A stretch of DNA of 64,000 nucleotides from Streptomyces mangrovisoli (GTDB taxonomy: Bacteria; Actinomycetota; Actinomycetes; Streptomycetales; Streptomycetaceae). The stretch is taken from contig NZ_LAVA02000001.1 of the NCBI RefSeq assembly GCF_000974985.2, positions 1 to 64,000 on the forward strand. Direction: 5' to 3'. A program made the translations under genes and the position numbers. Below are positions 34,766 to 43,589 of the stretch, piece after piece (the stretch's first letter is position 1; each line of letters begins with the position of its first letter). The notes beneath the pieces are model-generated. The model was not told the origin of the DNA. It was given only the letters and a program-made list of their open reading frames with translations, and did no database searches.

Positions 34766-34919
34766 TCAGCCCCCACCGGGCCGCGGACGACGTCGTACGG
34801 ACCCCCGATTCGGCCGAGTCTCCGGCAGGAATCCCGCGCCGCGAAACGGCGTACCTGCCACTCGGTGTAGGCCATCCGTCCCGGAACAGGTAGCGTGCCT
34901 ATCTCAGCCATCCCGCACA

Positions 34920-35975
34920 ATGGATGACGCAGGTGCGCCCGAGCGCGATTCGGACGCGGACGTCGACGCGGCCCTCAGGTCCGCTCCGTCCGCCCGGCCG
35001 CCCAAGGCGACCGCACCCGTAAGACGGCGTAGGAGAGAAGCGATACCTGTGAGCGCAGCGAGCACGCGAAGCCGCACCCCCGACCGCCTGTGCGCCGAGG
35101 CCGTCGACCTCGCCCGCGCCGCAGCCGAGGAGGCGGCCGCGCCCGGTGTCGTCGGTGAGCACACCGGGCTGGTGTCCGAGGGCGACCGGGTCGTCACGCA
35201 CCACTTCGAGTGCAAGGAGCTCGGCTACCGGGGCTGGCGCTGGGCGGTCACCGTGGCCCGCGCCTCCCGCGCCAAGATCGTCACCCTCGACGAGGTGGTG
35301 CTGCTGCCCGGCCCCGACGCGCTGCTCGCGCCGGAGTGGGTGCCGTGGAGCGAGCGGCTGCGCCCCGGCGACATGGGCCCCGGCGACCTGCTGCCCACGG
35401 ACGCCGAGGACCTGCGCCTGGAGCCCGGGTACAGCGGCGAGGAGGAGCCCGCGCCGAACTCGGCCGTGTCGCAGGAGATGGCCGAGCTGGTCGAGGCGGA
35501 GGACGCCGAGGTGACGGCCGGTCCGCCGGCCGAGCTGCCGGCGGCGCCCTCGCGTGGCTCGATCGCCGCGCTCGCCGAGGAGCTGGGCATGCGCCGCGCC
35601 CGGGTCCTGTCCCGCTACGGCCTGCATGTCGCGGCCGACCGCTGGGAGGAGGCGTACGGCGCGAAGACGCCCATGGCCCAGGCGGCGCCGTCGACCTGCG
35701 TCAGCTGCGGGTTCCTCTCGCCGATCGGTGGTTCGCTGGGGCAGGCGTTCGGCGTCTGCGCGAACGAGTTCTCGCCGGCGGACGGGCGGGTGGTCTCGCT
35801 GTCGTACGGCTGCGGGGGGCACTCGGAGGCCGCGGTCATGCCGAAGCCGCCGCGGCCGGCTCCGCCGGTGGTGGACGAGACGCGGGTCGACCCCTTCCCG
35901 CTGCGGCCCTCGGCGGACTCCGGGTCCGTACCGGCGACCGCGGACGCGGACACGGCGGAACTCGGCCACTCCTAG
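34920..35975 (+). CDS. DUF3027 domain protein
   Basis: A 351-aa soluble actinobacterial protein. The conserved part spans about residues 50-250 (RTPDRLCAEAVDLARAAAEE, THHFECKELGYRGWRWAVTV, PWSERLRPGDMGPGDLLP). A Cys cluster, TCVSCGFLSP then GVCANEFSP and SYGCGGHSE, looks like a structural zinc site. The role is unknown. The ATG has no clear ribosome binding site, so the mRNA may be leaderless. Cluster H follows it. Confidence 0.82.
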   Translation: MDDAGAPERDSDADVDAALRSAPSARPPKATAPVRRRRREAIPVSAASTRSRTPDRLCAEAVDLARAAAEEAAAPGVVGEHTGLVSEGDRVVTHHFECKELGYRGWRWAVTVARASRAKIVTLDEVVLLPGPDALLAPEWVPWSERLRPGDMGPGDLLPTDAEDLRLEPGYSGEEEPAPNSAVSQEMAELVEAEDAEVTAGPPAELPAAPSRGSIAALAEELGMRRARVLSRYGLHVAADRWEEAYGAKTPMAQAAPSTCVSCGFLSPIGGSLGQAFGVCANEFSPADGRVVSLSYGCGGHSEAAVMPKPPRPAPPVVDETRVDPFPLRPSADSGSVPATADADTAELGHS

Positions 35976-36024
35976 CCCCCCGGGCGGGTCCCCGCGATCC
36001 GGCCCGCGCCCCGACGAAGCCCTT

Positions 36025-36155
36025 TCCCGCAGTTCCCCGTGCCCCTGATCGGGGCACGACGTCTGCGGGTCGGTGGGGGCTGGTCGCGCAGTTCCCCGCG
36101 CCCCTTTCGGGGCACGGCCGGCTGGGCCCCGAAAGGGGCGCGGGGAACTGCGCGA
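36025..36155. repeat. REP-like cluster H
   Basis: A degenerate direct copy (36025-36046, reading CCCGCAGTTCCCCGTGCCCC) is followed by a perfect inverted pair, arms 36084-36112 and 36127-36155 of 29 bp each with a 14-bp loop. It lies between DUF3027 and the ATPase gene on the same strand. Confidence 0.95.
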
Positions 36156-36253
36156 ACGAGCCCCACCGGGGTGCAGGTGTCCGGGACCCTGCTGAACTTG
36201 CGGTAGCAGCCCCGCGCGGTACCTTCAGTCGTCGCCGACGATGGAGAGTGAAC

Positions 36254-39200
36254 GTGAGCAAGTTCGTGCGCCCTGCCGCCGAAGGCGCGGACCCCTTCGG
36301 CACCGCGCGGCTCCGGCGCGGCGTGCTGGACGCGTGGGCCACCAGCCCCGCCCGCTTCCGTGAGGACGCCAACGCCGAGGAGGACCTGGTCCTCGGCGGC
36401 TACCGCGACCGGCTCGTCGTGGAGCTCGCCCAGAACGCCGCCGACGCCGCCGCCCGCGCCGGCGTCGAGGGCCGGCTCCGGCTCACCCTCCGCGACGACG
36501 TCCTCGTCGCCGCCAACACCGGCGCCCCCCTCGACGCCGCGGGCGTGGAGTCGCTGTCCACCCTGCGCGCCTCCGCCAAGCGCGACACCCCCGCCGCCGC
36601 GGTCGGCCGCTTCGGCGTCGGCTTCGCCTCCGTGCTCGCCGTGACCGACGAACCCGCCGTCGTCGGCCGCCACGGCGGCGTCCGCTGGTCCCTCGCCGAG
36701 GCCCGCGAGCTCGCCCTGGAGGAGGCCGGCCCGAACCCCGAGCTCGCCGACGAGATCCGCCGCCGCGACGGCCACGTACCCCTGCTCCGGCTGCCCTTCC
36801 CCGCCGAGGGCACCGCCCCGGACCCGTACGACACCGTCGTCATCCTGCCGCTGCGCGACACCGCGGCCGCCGCGCTCGCCGAACGCCTGCTGCGCGACAT
36901 CGACGACGCGCTGCTGCTCGCCCTGCCCGGCCTCGCGGAGGTCGTCGTCGAGTGCGGCGGCGACACCCCCCGCACCCTGCGCCGCCGCACCGAGGGCACC
37001 TTCACCGTCGTGGAGGACTCCGCCGAGGGCACCACCCGCTGGCGCACCGCGGTCGAGCAGGGCACCCTCACCCCCGACCTGCTGGCCGACCGGCCCGTCG
37101 AGGAGCGGCTGCGCCCGCACTGGTCCGTCACCTGGGCCGTGCCCGCCGACGACACCGGCGCCCCGGCCCGCCCCCGCACCGGCCCCGTCGTGCACGCCCC
37201 CACCCCCAGCGACGAGCCGCTCGGCGTGCCCGCCCTGCTCATCGCCTCCTTCCCGCTGGACACCACCCGCCGGCACGCGGCCCCCGGCCCGCTCACCGAC
37301 TTCCTCGTGCAGCGCGCGGCCGACGCCTACGCCCGGCTGCTCGCCGAGTGGCGCCCGGTCACCGAGGCCGCCATCGGCCTGGTGCCCGGCCCCCTCGGCA
37401 AGGGCGAACTGGACGGCGCGCTGCGCCACGCCATCCTCGAACGGCTGCCGCGCACCGCGTTCCTGCCGCCCGTGCTCGAACCCGCCGAGGACGACCCCGA
37501 CCTGCCCGAGGCGCTGCGCCCGCGGGACGCGGAGGTCGCCGAGGGCGCGGGCGCGGCCACCGTGCGCGTCCTCGCCGAGGTGCTGCCCACCCTGCTGCCC
37601 GCGGGCCTGGAGCGCCGCGTCGAGCTGCGCACCCTCGGCGTCGCCCGGGTGCCGCTCACCGACGCCGTCGACCGCCTCGCCGGACTGGAGAAGGAACCCG
37701 GCTGGTGGTGGCGGCTCTACGACAGCCTGGCCGGCGTCGACCCCGACCGGCTCTCCGGGCTGCCCGTGCCGCTCGCGGACGGCCGGACGACCATCGGCCC
37801 CCGGCAGGTGCTGCTGCCCATGGCGGACGGCACCTCGATCCACCCCGAGACGCTGGCCCGGCTCGGCCTCAAGGTCGCCCACCCGGACGCCGCGCACCCG
37901 CTGCTGGAGAAGCTGGGCGCGCTGCCCGCGACCCCGCGCGCGGTGCTGACCACCCCCCAGGTGCGGGCCGCGGTCGCCGCCTCCCTGGACGACGAGGGCG
38001 GCATCGACTGGGAGCAGGACGCCCCCGACGCCGAGGAACTCGCCGACCTGGTGCTGGCGTTGGTGCGCGACGCCGGTCTCGAACCGGGTGACGAGCCCTG
38101 GCTGGGCGCGCTGGCGCTGCCCGACGAGGACGGCGAACTCGCCCCCGCCGGTGAACTCCTCCTGCCCGGCAGCCCGTTCGCCGCCGTCGTACGCGAGGGC
38201 GAACTCGCCGAGGTGGACGCCGAACTGGCGGCCAAGTGGGGCGAACAGCCGCTCTCCGCCTGTGGCGTGCTGGCCGGTTTCGCCCTGGTGCGGGCCACCG
38301 ACGTCGTCCTCGACCCGGACGAACTGGAGCCCCGCGAAGGCGACTTCGCCGAACCGGACGACGCCGGTCTGCTGGACGCCGTCGACGTGTGGTGCGAGGA
38401 CGTCCTCGACCGCTTCCCCGAGACCCCGGTGCCGCCGGTCGCCACCGAACTCGTCGCCGTGCGCGACCTGGACCTGGTGGACGAGGACCAGTGGCCGAAG
38501 GCCCTCGCCATGCTGTCGCAGCCCCCGCTGCGTGACGCCCTGGTCCAGCCGGTGCGGGTGCTGCTGCCCGACGGCACCCACGAGGTCGTACGGCCGTACA
38601 CCGCATGGTGGTTGCGCGGCCACCCGGTGATCGACGGCCGCCGCCCGGCCGGACTGCTCGCCGCGGGCGGCGACCCGCTGCTGCGCGGGCTGTACGACGA
38701 GGCGGACGCCACCGGCTTCGAGGACGAGCAGGTGCTGCGCGCCCTCGGCGTGCGCACGTCGGTGGCCGCGCTGCTCGACGAGCCCGGCGGGGCGGCCGAG
38801 CTGCTCGACCGGCTCGCCGACCCGGACCGTCACGTCACCGGGGCGCAACTGCACGGCCTGTACGGCGCGTTGGCCGACCTCGACCCTGAGCAGGTGACCC
38901 TGCCGGACGAGCTGCGGGCCGTCGTCGACGGGCGGGTGGAGGTCGTGGACGCCGCCGACGCGGTGGTCGTCGACTCGCCCGACCTGCTGCCCTTCACCTC
39001 GGGCGTGCCGCTGCTGCCGGTGCGGCCGTCCCGCGCGGCCGAACTGGCCGAGCTGTTCCAGGTGCGGCGGCTGAGCGAGTCGGTCACCGGCGAGGTGGAC
39101 TCCGAGGGCACCGAGCACGACGTGCCGGAGCCGGTACGCGTGCTGCTCGGGTCGCGGACCCCGCGGACGTACGTCGAGCACGAGGAGCTCGTCGTCGACG

Positions 39201-39379
39201 GCGTGGAGATCGACTGGCGGCTCACCGGCGACGGCGTGCTGCACGCGGCCACGCTGGAGGGCGTCGCGGCGGGCCTGGCCTGGGCGGCCGGCCAGTGGCC
39301 GCGCCGCTTCGAGGTCGCCGCCCTGCTGGAGGACCCCTCCCGCACGCAGGAGCTGGCGCGGGACCGCTGGTTCGACTGA
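36254..39379 (+). CDS. Sacsin/HSP90-type GHKL ATPase-domain protein
   Basis: A 1041-aa protein with an N-terminal Bergerat-fold ATPase like sacsin and HSP90. The N-box is LVVELAQNAADAAARAG near residue 55, the Mg/ATP lid follows in LVAANTGAPLD, and the G2 box is VGRFGVGFASV near residue 118 (compare FGVGFYS of HSP90). The remaining 800 residues are acidic and Leu/Asp-rich with no second domain I can name. It is probably a chaperone or a scaffold. The GTG at 36254, with GGAG 7 bases upstream, is preferred over a much longer open frame. Monocistronic. Confidence 0.85.
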   Translation: MSKFVRPAAEGADPFGTARLRRGVLDAWATSPARFREDANAEEDLVLGGYRDRLVVELAQNAADAAARAGVEGRLRLTLRDDVLVAANTGAPLDAAGVESLSTLRASAKRDTPAAAVGRFGVGFASVLAVTDEPAVVGRHGGVRWSLAEARELALEEAGPNPELADEIRRRDGHVPLLRLPFPAEGTAPDPYDTVVILPLRDTAAAALAERLLRDIDDALLLALPGLAEVVVECGGDTPRTLRRRTEGTFTVVEDSAEGTTRWRTAVEQGTLTPDLLADRPVEERLRPHWSVTWAVPADDTGAPARPRTGPVVHAPTPSDEPLGVPALLIASFPLDTTRRHAAPGPLTDFLVQRAADAYARLLAEWRPVTEAAIGLVPGPLGKGELDGALRHAILERLPRTAFLPPVLEPAEDDPDLPEALRPRDAEVAEGAGAATVRVLAEVLPTLLPAGLERRVELRTLGVARVPLTDAVDRLAGLEKEPGWWWRLYDSLAGVDPDRLSGLPVPLADGRTTIGPRQVLLPMADGTSIHPETLARLGLKVAHPDAAHPLLEKLGALPATPRAVLTTPQVRAAVAASLDDEGGIDWEQDAPDAEELADLVLALVRDAGLEPGDEPWLGALALPDEDGELAPAGELLLPGSPFAAVVREGELAEVDAELAAKWGEQPLSACGVLAGFALVRATDVVLDPDELEPREGDFAEPDDAGLLDAVDVWCEDVLDRFPETPVPPVATELVAVRDLDLVDEDQWPKALAMLSQPPLRDALVQPVRVLLPDGTHEVVRPYTAWWLRGHPVIDGRRPAGLLAAGGDPLLRGLYDEADATGFEDEQVLRALGVRTSVAALLDEPGGAAELLDRLADPDRHVTGAQLHGLYGALADLDPEQVTLPDELRAVVDGRVEVVDAADAVVVDSPDLLPFTSGVPLLPVRPSRAAELAELFQVRRLSESVTGEVDSEGTEHDVPEPVRVLLGSRTPRTYVEHEELVVDGVEIDWRLTGDGVLHAATLEGVAAGLAWAAGQWPRRFEVAALLEDPSRTQELARDRWFD

Positions 39380-39424
39380 CCGGAGCGCGCGGGCGGTGCG
39401 GTCCGCGGCGGGCGGCGAAGATCA

Positions 39425-39469
39425 CTTTCACTTTTCCTTCACCCGTCGTACAACCTTCACGCACCCTCG
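39425..39469 (+). promoter_or_regulatory. PHO-box-like 11-bp direct repeats
   Basis: TTCAC-type units recur at exact 11-bp steps: TTCAC at 39427 and 39438, then degenerate TACAA at 39449 and CGCAC at 39460. This register and motif resemble the direct-repeat units bound by PhoP in Streptomyces (consensus near GTTCACC). The array lies about 110 bp before the secreted-protein start. PhoP control is inferred. Confidence 0.45.
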
Positions 39470-39575
39470 TGTATCAATTCATGCGAGCCACCTGGCTCCG
39501 TCATCACTTGGATCCCGGCTGCCCCGGCCGCGTGCCGTGCGGGCCGCCGGGACTCCCCTCCGACCAGAGGAACGC

Positions 39576-40511
39576 ATGCGCATACGTGCCACCGTGGCCG
39601 CCGTCTCCGGCGCCCTGGCCCTCTCCGCCCTCGCCGTGCCGGCCGCCCAGGCCGCGGGCTCCCACTCGCCCAGCCACGACGCCGTCCAGCAGGCCGTGCA
39701 GTCCGTGCGCGAGGCCGCCGACGGCAAGTCCGCCTACACCGGCTCCACCGGCGAGGAGGGCACGCCGTACCAGCTGAGCGCGACCTTCTCGAACGTGAAG
39801 GTCAACGGCGGCAAGCCGATCGTGGTCGGCACCACCAACGTCGTCACCGTCCCCGTCACCTTCACCGTGACGCACGGCGCGGACGTCGACCTCGCGGCCG
39901 CCGACACCTACCTGGACGTCGAGCTCTACCGCGGCGACTTCGAGCTGCCGGACAACTGGCTGCTCGGTCCGGACTGGCCGTCCTGCACCGACGTCTCCAC
40001 GACGAAGGCGAACTGCACGAGCAGCATCGAGGTCGACCCGAGCTGGGACCTGCTGGGCAACGAGGACGCCACCACGTGGAAGGCCGACGGCTACGTCGTC
40101 GACTACAACGACCAGGACCCGCTGGCCGATGACATCGACTACAGCAAGGTCGGCTACGCCGAGGCCGGCGACCTCGCCTCCGTCAAGCTCCAGCGCTACT
40201 CCAAGCTGACGGTCAACGCCTCGCCGGAGCCGGTGAAGAAGGGCAAGACCATCACGGTCACCGGCTCTCTCACCCGCGCGAACTGGGACGACTTCAAGTA
40301 CCACGGCTACACCGTGCAGCCGGTGAAGCTCCAGTTCCGCAAGAAGGGCACCACCACCTACACCACGGTCAAGACGATCAAGAGCAGCTCGACGGGCTCG
40401 CTCAAGACGACCGTCACGGCCTCGGTCGACGGGTACTGGCGCTACAGCTTCGCGGGCACCTCGACCACCCCGGCGGTCAACGCCACGGGTGACTACGTCG
40501 ACGTGCAGTAG
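39576..40511 (+). CDS. Secreted protein with C-terminal Ig-like domain
   Basis: A 311-aa exported protein. The signal peptide is residues 1-26 (VSGALALSALAVPAAQAAGS, cleavage after AQA). The mature protein is acidic. Residues about 60-200 look beta-rich (TNVVTVPVTFTVTHGADVDL), with a Cys pair in WPSCTDVSTTKANCTSS. The last 95 residues (SPEPVKKGKTITVTGSLTR and GYWRYSFAGTSTTPAV) match Ig-like domains of streptomycete surface proteins. AGAGG precedes the ATG. The PHO-box-like array upstream suggests phosphate or stress control. Confidence 0.82.
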   Translation: MRIRATVAAVSGALALSALAVPAAQAAGSHSPSHDAVQQAVQSVREAADGKSAYTGSTGEEGTPYQLSATFSNVKVNGGKPIVVGTTNVVTVPVTFTVTHGADVDLAAADTYLDVELYRGDFELPDNWLLGPDWPSCTDVSTTKANCTSSIEVDPSWDLLGNEDATTWKADGYVVDYNDQDPLADDIDYSKVGYAEAGDLASVKLQRYSKLTVNASPEPVKKGKTITVTGSLTRANWDDFKYHGYTVQPVKLQFRKKGTTTYTTVKTIKSSSTGSLKTTVTASVDGYWRYSFAGTSTTPAVNATGDYVDVQ

Positions 40512-40522
40512 TCACGGCATCA

Positions 40523-40558
40523 CGAAGCCCCGTGCCTCGGCGGAGGCGCGGGGCTTCG
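40523..40558. terminator. Bidirectional terminator
   Basis: A 16-bp stem, CGAAGCCCCGTGCCTC with GAGGCGCGGGGCTTCG (one G-U pair), loop GGCG. It lies between the converging secreted-protein and P-type ATPase genes. Confidence 0.9.
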
Positions 40559-40574
40559 CCGTGTGCGGCGAGCC

Positions 40575-42968
40575 TCAGGCGAACCGCCGGTCCACCCACC
40601 GCCACACCACTTCCAGGGCGACGCCCGCCACCGCCGCGATGCCCACCGCCAGCCAGGGCATCGCCACCCCGACCAGCTTCAGCGCGAAGAAGTGCTGGAG
40701 GGCGGGGACGATCAGCACCACGACGAAGGCCGCCGCCATCGCGGCCACCAGCAGCACCCGCCACCAGGTGTAGGGGCGGGCGATGATGGCCAGCACCCAC
40801 ATCGAGATCAGGAACAGGGTGAGCGTGGCGGCGCTGGTCTCCGCCTCCAACGAGCCGTCCCCCGTGTAGTAGTGACGGGCGATCAGGTAGGTGACGAAGG
40901 TCGCCGTCCCGGCCACCAGGCCGCCCGGCACCGAGTACCGCATCACTCGCCGTACGAAATGGGGTTTCGCGCGTTCCGTGTTGGGCGCGAGGGCGAGGAA
41001 GAAGGCCGGGACGCCGATGGTGATGGTGGACAGCAGGGTCAAGTGGCGCGGCAGGAAGGGGTATTCGACCTGCCAGAGCACCACCAGGATGGCCAGCAGC
41101 ACCGAGTACACCGTCTTCACCAGGAACAGCGTCGCCACCCGCGTGATGTTCCCGATCACCCGCCGCCCCTCCGCGACCACCGAGGGCAGCGTCGCGAAGC
41201 TGTTGTCGAGCAGCACGATCTGCGCGACGGCCCGGGTCGCCTCGGATCCGGAGCCCATCGACACCCCGATGTCGGCGTCCTTGAGGGCGAGCACGTCGTT
41301 CACGCCGTCCCCGGTCATGGCGACGGTGTGCCCGCGCGACTGGAGCGCGCCGACCATGTCCCGCTTCTGCTGCGGGGTGACCCGCCCGAAGACCGTCCCC
41401 TCGTCCAGCGCCCGGCCCATCTCCTCCTGCCCCTCGGGCAGCCCGCGCGCGTCCACGGCCTTGCCGGTGAGCCCCAGCTTGGCGGCGACCGCGCCGACGG
41501 AGACCGCGTTGTCGCCGGAGATCACCTTCGCGCGGACGTTCTGTTCCGCGAAGTAGCGCAGGGTGTCGCCCGCGTCGGGCCGCAGCCGCTGCTCCAGCAC
41601 GACCAGCGCGGCCGGCTGCACGCCCTTCGCCACCTCCGGGTCGTCGAGCTCGCGCCGGGTCCGGGCGAGCAGCAGCACCCGCAGCCCCCGCTCGTTCAGC
41701 CGACCGGTTTCGGCCAGCGCCGGATCGTCCGCGGTGAGCAGCACGTCGGGCGCCCCGAGCAGCCAGCTGCTGGTGACACCGTCGCCCTCGCTGAACGCGG
41801 CCCCGCTGTACTTGCGGGCCGAGGAGAACGGCAGCGACTCCACGCACCGCCACTCCTCGCTGTCCGGGAACGCGTCGATGATCGCCCGCAGCGAGGCGTT
41901 GGGCCGCGGGTCCGACTCGCCGAACGCGCCGAGCACCCGCCGTACGTACGCCTCGTCGCCGTCTCCGAGCGGGCGCACCTCGGTGACGTCCATGCCGCCC
42001 TCGGTGAGCGTGCCGGTCTTGTCGAGGCAGACGGTGTCGACGCGGGCCAGCCCCTCGATCGCGGGCAGCTCCTGCACCAGGCACTGGCGGCGGCCGAGGC
42101 GGATCACGCCGATCGCGAAGGCCACGGAGGTGAGGAGCACCAGCCCCTCGGGGACCATCGGGACGATGCCGCCGACCGTGCGGGCGACGGCGTCCTTCAC
42201 GTTGTGGTTCTTCACCACCAACTGGGTGACGACCAGGCCGAGCGCGGCCGGGATCATCATCCAGGTGACGTACTTGAGGATGGTCGAGATACCGGTGCGC
42301 AGCTCCGAGTGGACCAGGGTGAACCGGCTGGCCTCCTCGGCGAGCTGCGCGGCGTAGGCCTCGCGCCCCACCCGGGACGCGGCGAACGCCCCGCCGCCCG
42401 CGACGACGAAGCTCCCGGACATCACCTGGTCCCCGGGCCGTTTGACCACGGGGTCCGCCTCGCCGGTGAGCAGCGACTCGTCGATCTCCAGGCCGTCGGC
42501 CTCGACGCACGCGCCGTCGACGACGACCTTGTCCCCCGGCCCGATCTCGATGAGGTCGTCCAGCACGATCGCGGACGTGCTGATCGGGGTGGAGGTGCCG
42601 TCGCGGCGTACGGTAGGGCGCGCCTCGCCGATCACCGCCAGCGAGTCCAGGGTCTTCTTGGCCCGCCACTCCTGGACGATGCCGATGCCGGTGTTGGCCA
42701 GGATCACGTAGCCGAACAGGCTGTCCTGGATCGGCGCGACCACCAGCATGACCAGCCAGAGCGCGCCGATGATGGCGTTGAACCGGGTGAAGACGTTGGC
42801 CCGGACGATCTCGCCCATCGAGCGGCTGCTGCGCACCGGCACGTCGTTGACCTGCCCGCGGGCCACCCGGTCGGCGACCTCGGCCGCGGTCAGCCCTCCG
42901 GCCGGGGTGGCCGGAAGGGGCGCCCGGTGCCCGGGTTCCAGATCGGCGCCCGCGTCGGTGTGGGTCAT
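40575..42968 (-). CDS. P-type cation ATPase, CtpE-like
   Basis: A membrane pump of 797 aa. The phosphorylation motif is CLDKTGTLTEG near residue 316, the actuator loop is LLTGEADPV, and the hinge is MTGDGVNDVLALKDADIG near residue 552. The helix-4 motif is VPEGLVLLTS, as in mycobacterial CtpE (a calcium-uptake ATPase), rather than CPC (heavy metal) or PEGLP (Ca/Na exporters). Calcium is thus the best guess (inference). No N-terminal metal-binding domain. Repeat cluster I lies just upstream of its start. Confidence 0.88.
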   Translation of the reverse strand: MTHTDAGADLEPGHRAPLPATPAGGLTAAEVADRVARGQVNDVPVRSSRSMGEIVRANVFTRFNAIIGALWLVMLVVAPIQDSLFGYVILANTGIGIVQEWRAKKTLDSLAVIGEARPTVRRDGTSTPISTSAIVLDDLIEIGPGDKVVVDGACVEADGLEIDESLLTGEADPVVKRPGDQVMSGSFVVAGGGAFAASRVGREAYAAQLAEEASRFTLVHSELRTGISTILKYVTWMMIPAALGLVVTQLVVKNHNVKDAVARTVGGIVPMVPEGLVLLTSVAFAIGVIRLGRRQCLVQELPAIEGLARVDTVCLDKTGTLTEGGMDVTEVRPLGDGDEAYVRRVLGAFGESDPRPNASLRAIIDAFPDSEEWRCVESLPFSSARKYSGAAFSEGDGVTSSWLLGAPDVLLTADDPALAETGRLNERGLRVLLLARTRRELDDPEVAKGVQPAALVVLEQRLRPDAGDTLRYFAEQNVRAKVISGDNAVSVGAVAAKLGLTGKAVDARGLPEGQEEMGRALDEGTVFGRVTPQQKRDMVGALQSRGHTVAMTGDGVNDVLALKDADIGVSMGSGSEATRAVAQIVLLDNSFATLPSVVAEGRRVIGNITRVATLFLVKTVYSVLLAILVVLWQVEYPFLPRHLTLLSTITIGVPAFFLALAPNTERAKPHFVRRVMRYSVPGGLVAGTATFVTYLIARHYYTGDGSLEAETSAATLTLFLISMWVLAIIARPYTWWRVLLVAAMAAAFVVVLIVPALQHFFALKLVGVAMPWLAVGIAAVAGVALEVVWRWVDRRFA

Positions 42969-43048
42969 GCCTTCGACGGTACGTGGCGCCCTGGGGGTTC
43001 ACCCCCTGAGCGATGGCATCCCGCCGGGTGCGGCCCGCCGGGGCCCTT

Positions 43049-43177
43049 TCGCGCAGTTCCCCGCGCCCCTGAAGTGATTTCGTCCGCGGCGCGGTGGGGG
43101 CTGGTCGCGCAGTTCCCCGCGCCCCTGTCGGGGCACCGCTACCTGGGCCCCCGGAAGGGGCGCGGGGAACTGCGCGA
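43049..43177. repeat. REP-like cluster I
   Basis: Direct cores at 43049-43070 and 43105-43126 and an inverted core at 43155-43177. It lies between DUF2530 and the P-type ATPase, which are both on the minus strand, so a long hairpin would form in any read-through RNA. Confidence 0.93.
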
Positions 43178-43195
43178 ACGGCCGAACCGCCCCGG

Positions 43196-43477
43196 TCACC
43201 CCCCGTTCGGGCCCGCCGGAGCCCCGGCCCCCGCGCCCCGAGAGGAACGAATCGCCGCGTCGCGCTTGCGGACGTACCAGACGCCGATCAGGCCGAGGCC
43301 GCCGCCGGCCAGGCAGGTCCACACCCACCACGCGTGCCCGTGGTCGTCGAACCAGCCGTAGAAGGGGAGCTGCACCAGGAACAGGGCGAACCACAGAATC
43401 GTGCCGCCGATGATCGTCGGTACGACGGGCCCCTCCAGGGGCTCCGGTGCCTCGTGCTGGGGAGTCCACTTCGCCAT
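43196..43477 (-). CDS. DUF2530 membrane protein
   Basis: A 93-aa protein with two transmembrane helices (IIGGTILWFALFLVQLPFYG and WVWTCLAGGGLGLIGVWYV) linked by a His/Asp loop (WFDDHGHAWW). The N-terminus EPLEGPVVPTIIGGT is the DUF2530 pattern. The role is unknown. Divergent from the purine permease. Confidence 0.82.
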   Translation of the reverse strand: MAKWTPQHEAPEPLEGPVVPTIIGGTILWFALFLVQLPFYGWFDDHGHAWWVWTCLAGGGLGLIGVWYVRKRDAAIRSSRGAGAGAPAGPNGG

Positions 43478-43589
43478 GGGGCACAGCTTACGAGGTGATC
43501 AGGTCTACGCGCGGAGATAGCGCTTAGGTGATTCATATGTTCATACTGAATTCGTTTGCGTCTGTCCATTTCTGCTCGTAGGAACCTAC

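Noticed and set aside
35210..36253. A long upstream extension of the sacsin-like ATPase frame
   Set aside because: The extension crosses the DUF3027 gene in another frame and repeat cluster H. The GTG at 36254 with GGAG is the proper start.
35972..39244. A 1090-codon open frame on the minus strand opposite the ATPase gene
   Set aside because: It is an antisense shadow of GC-rich coding DNA: low-complexity His/Gly/Arg-rich translation, no domain and no ribosome binding site.
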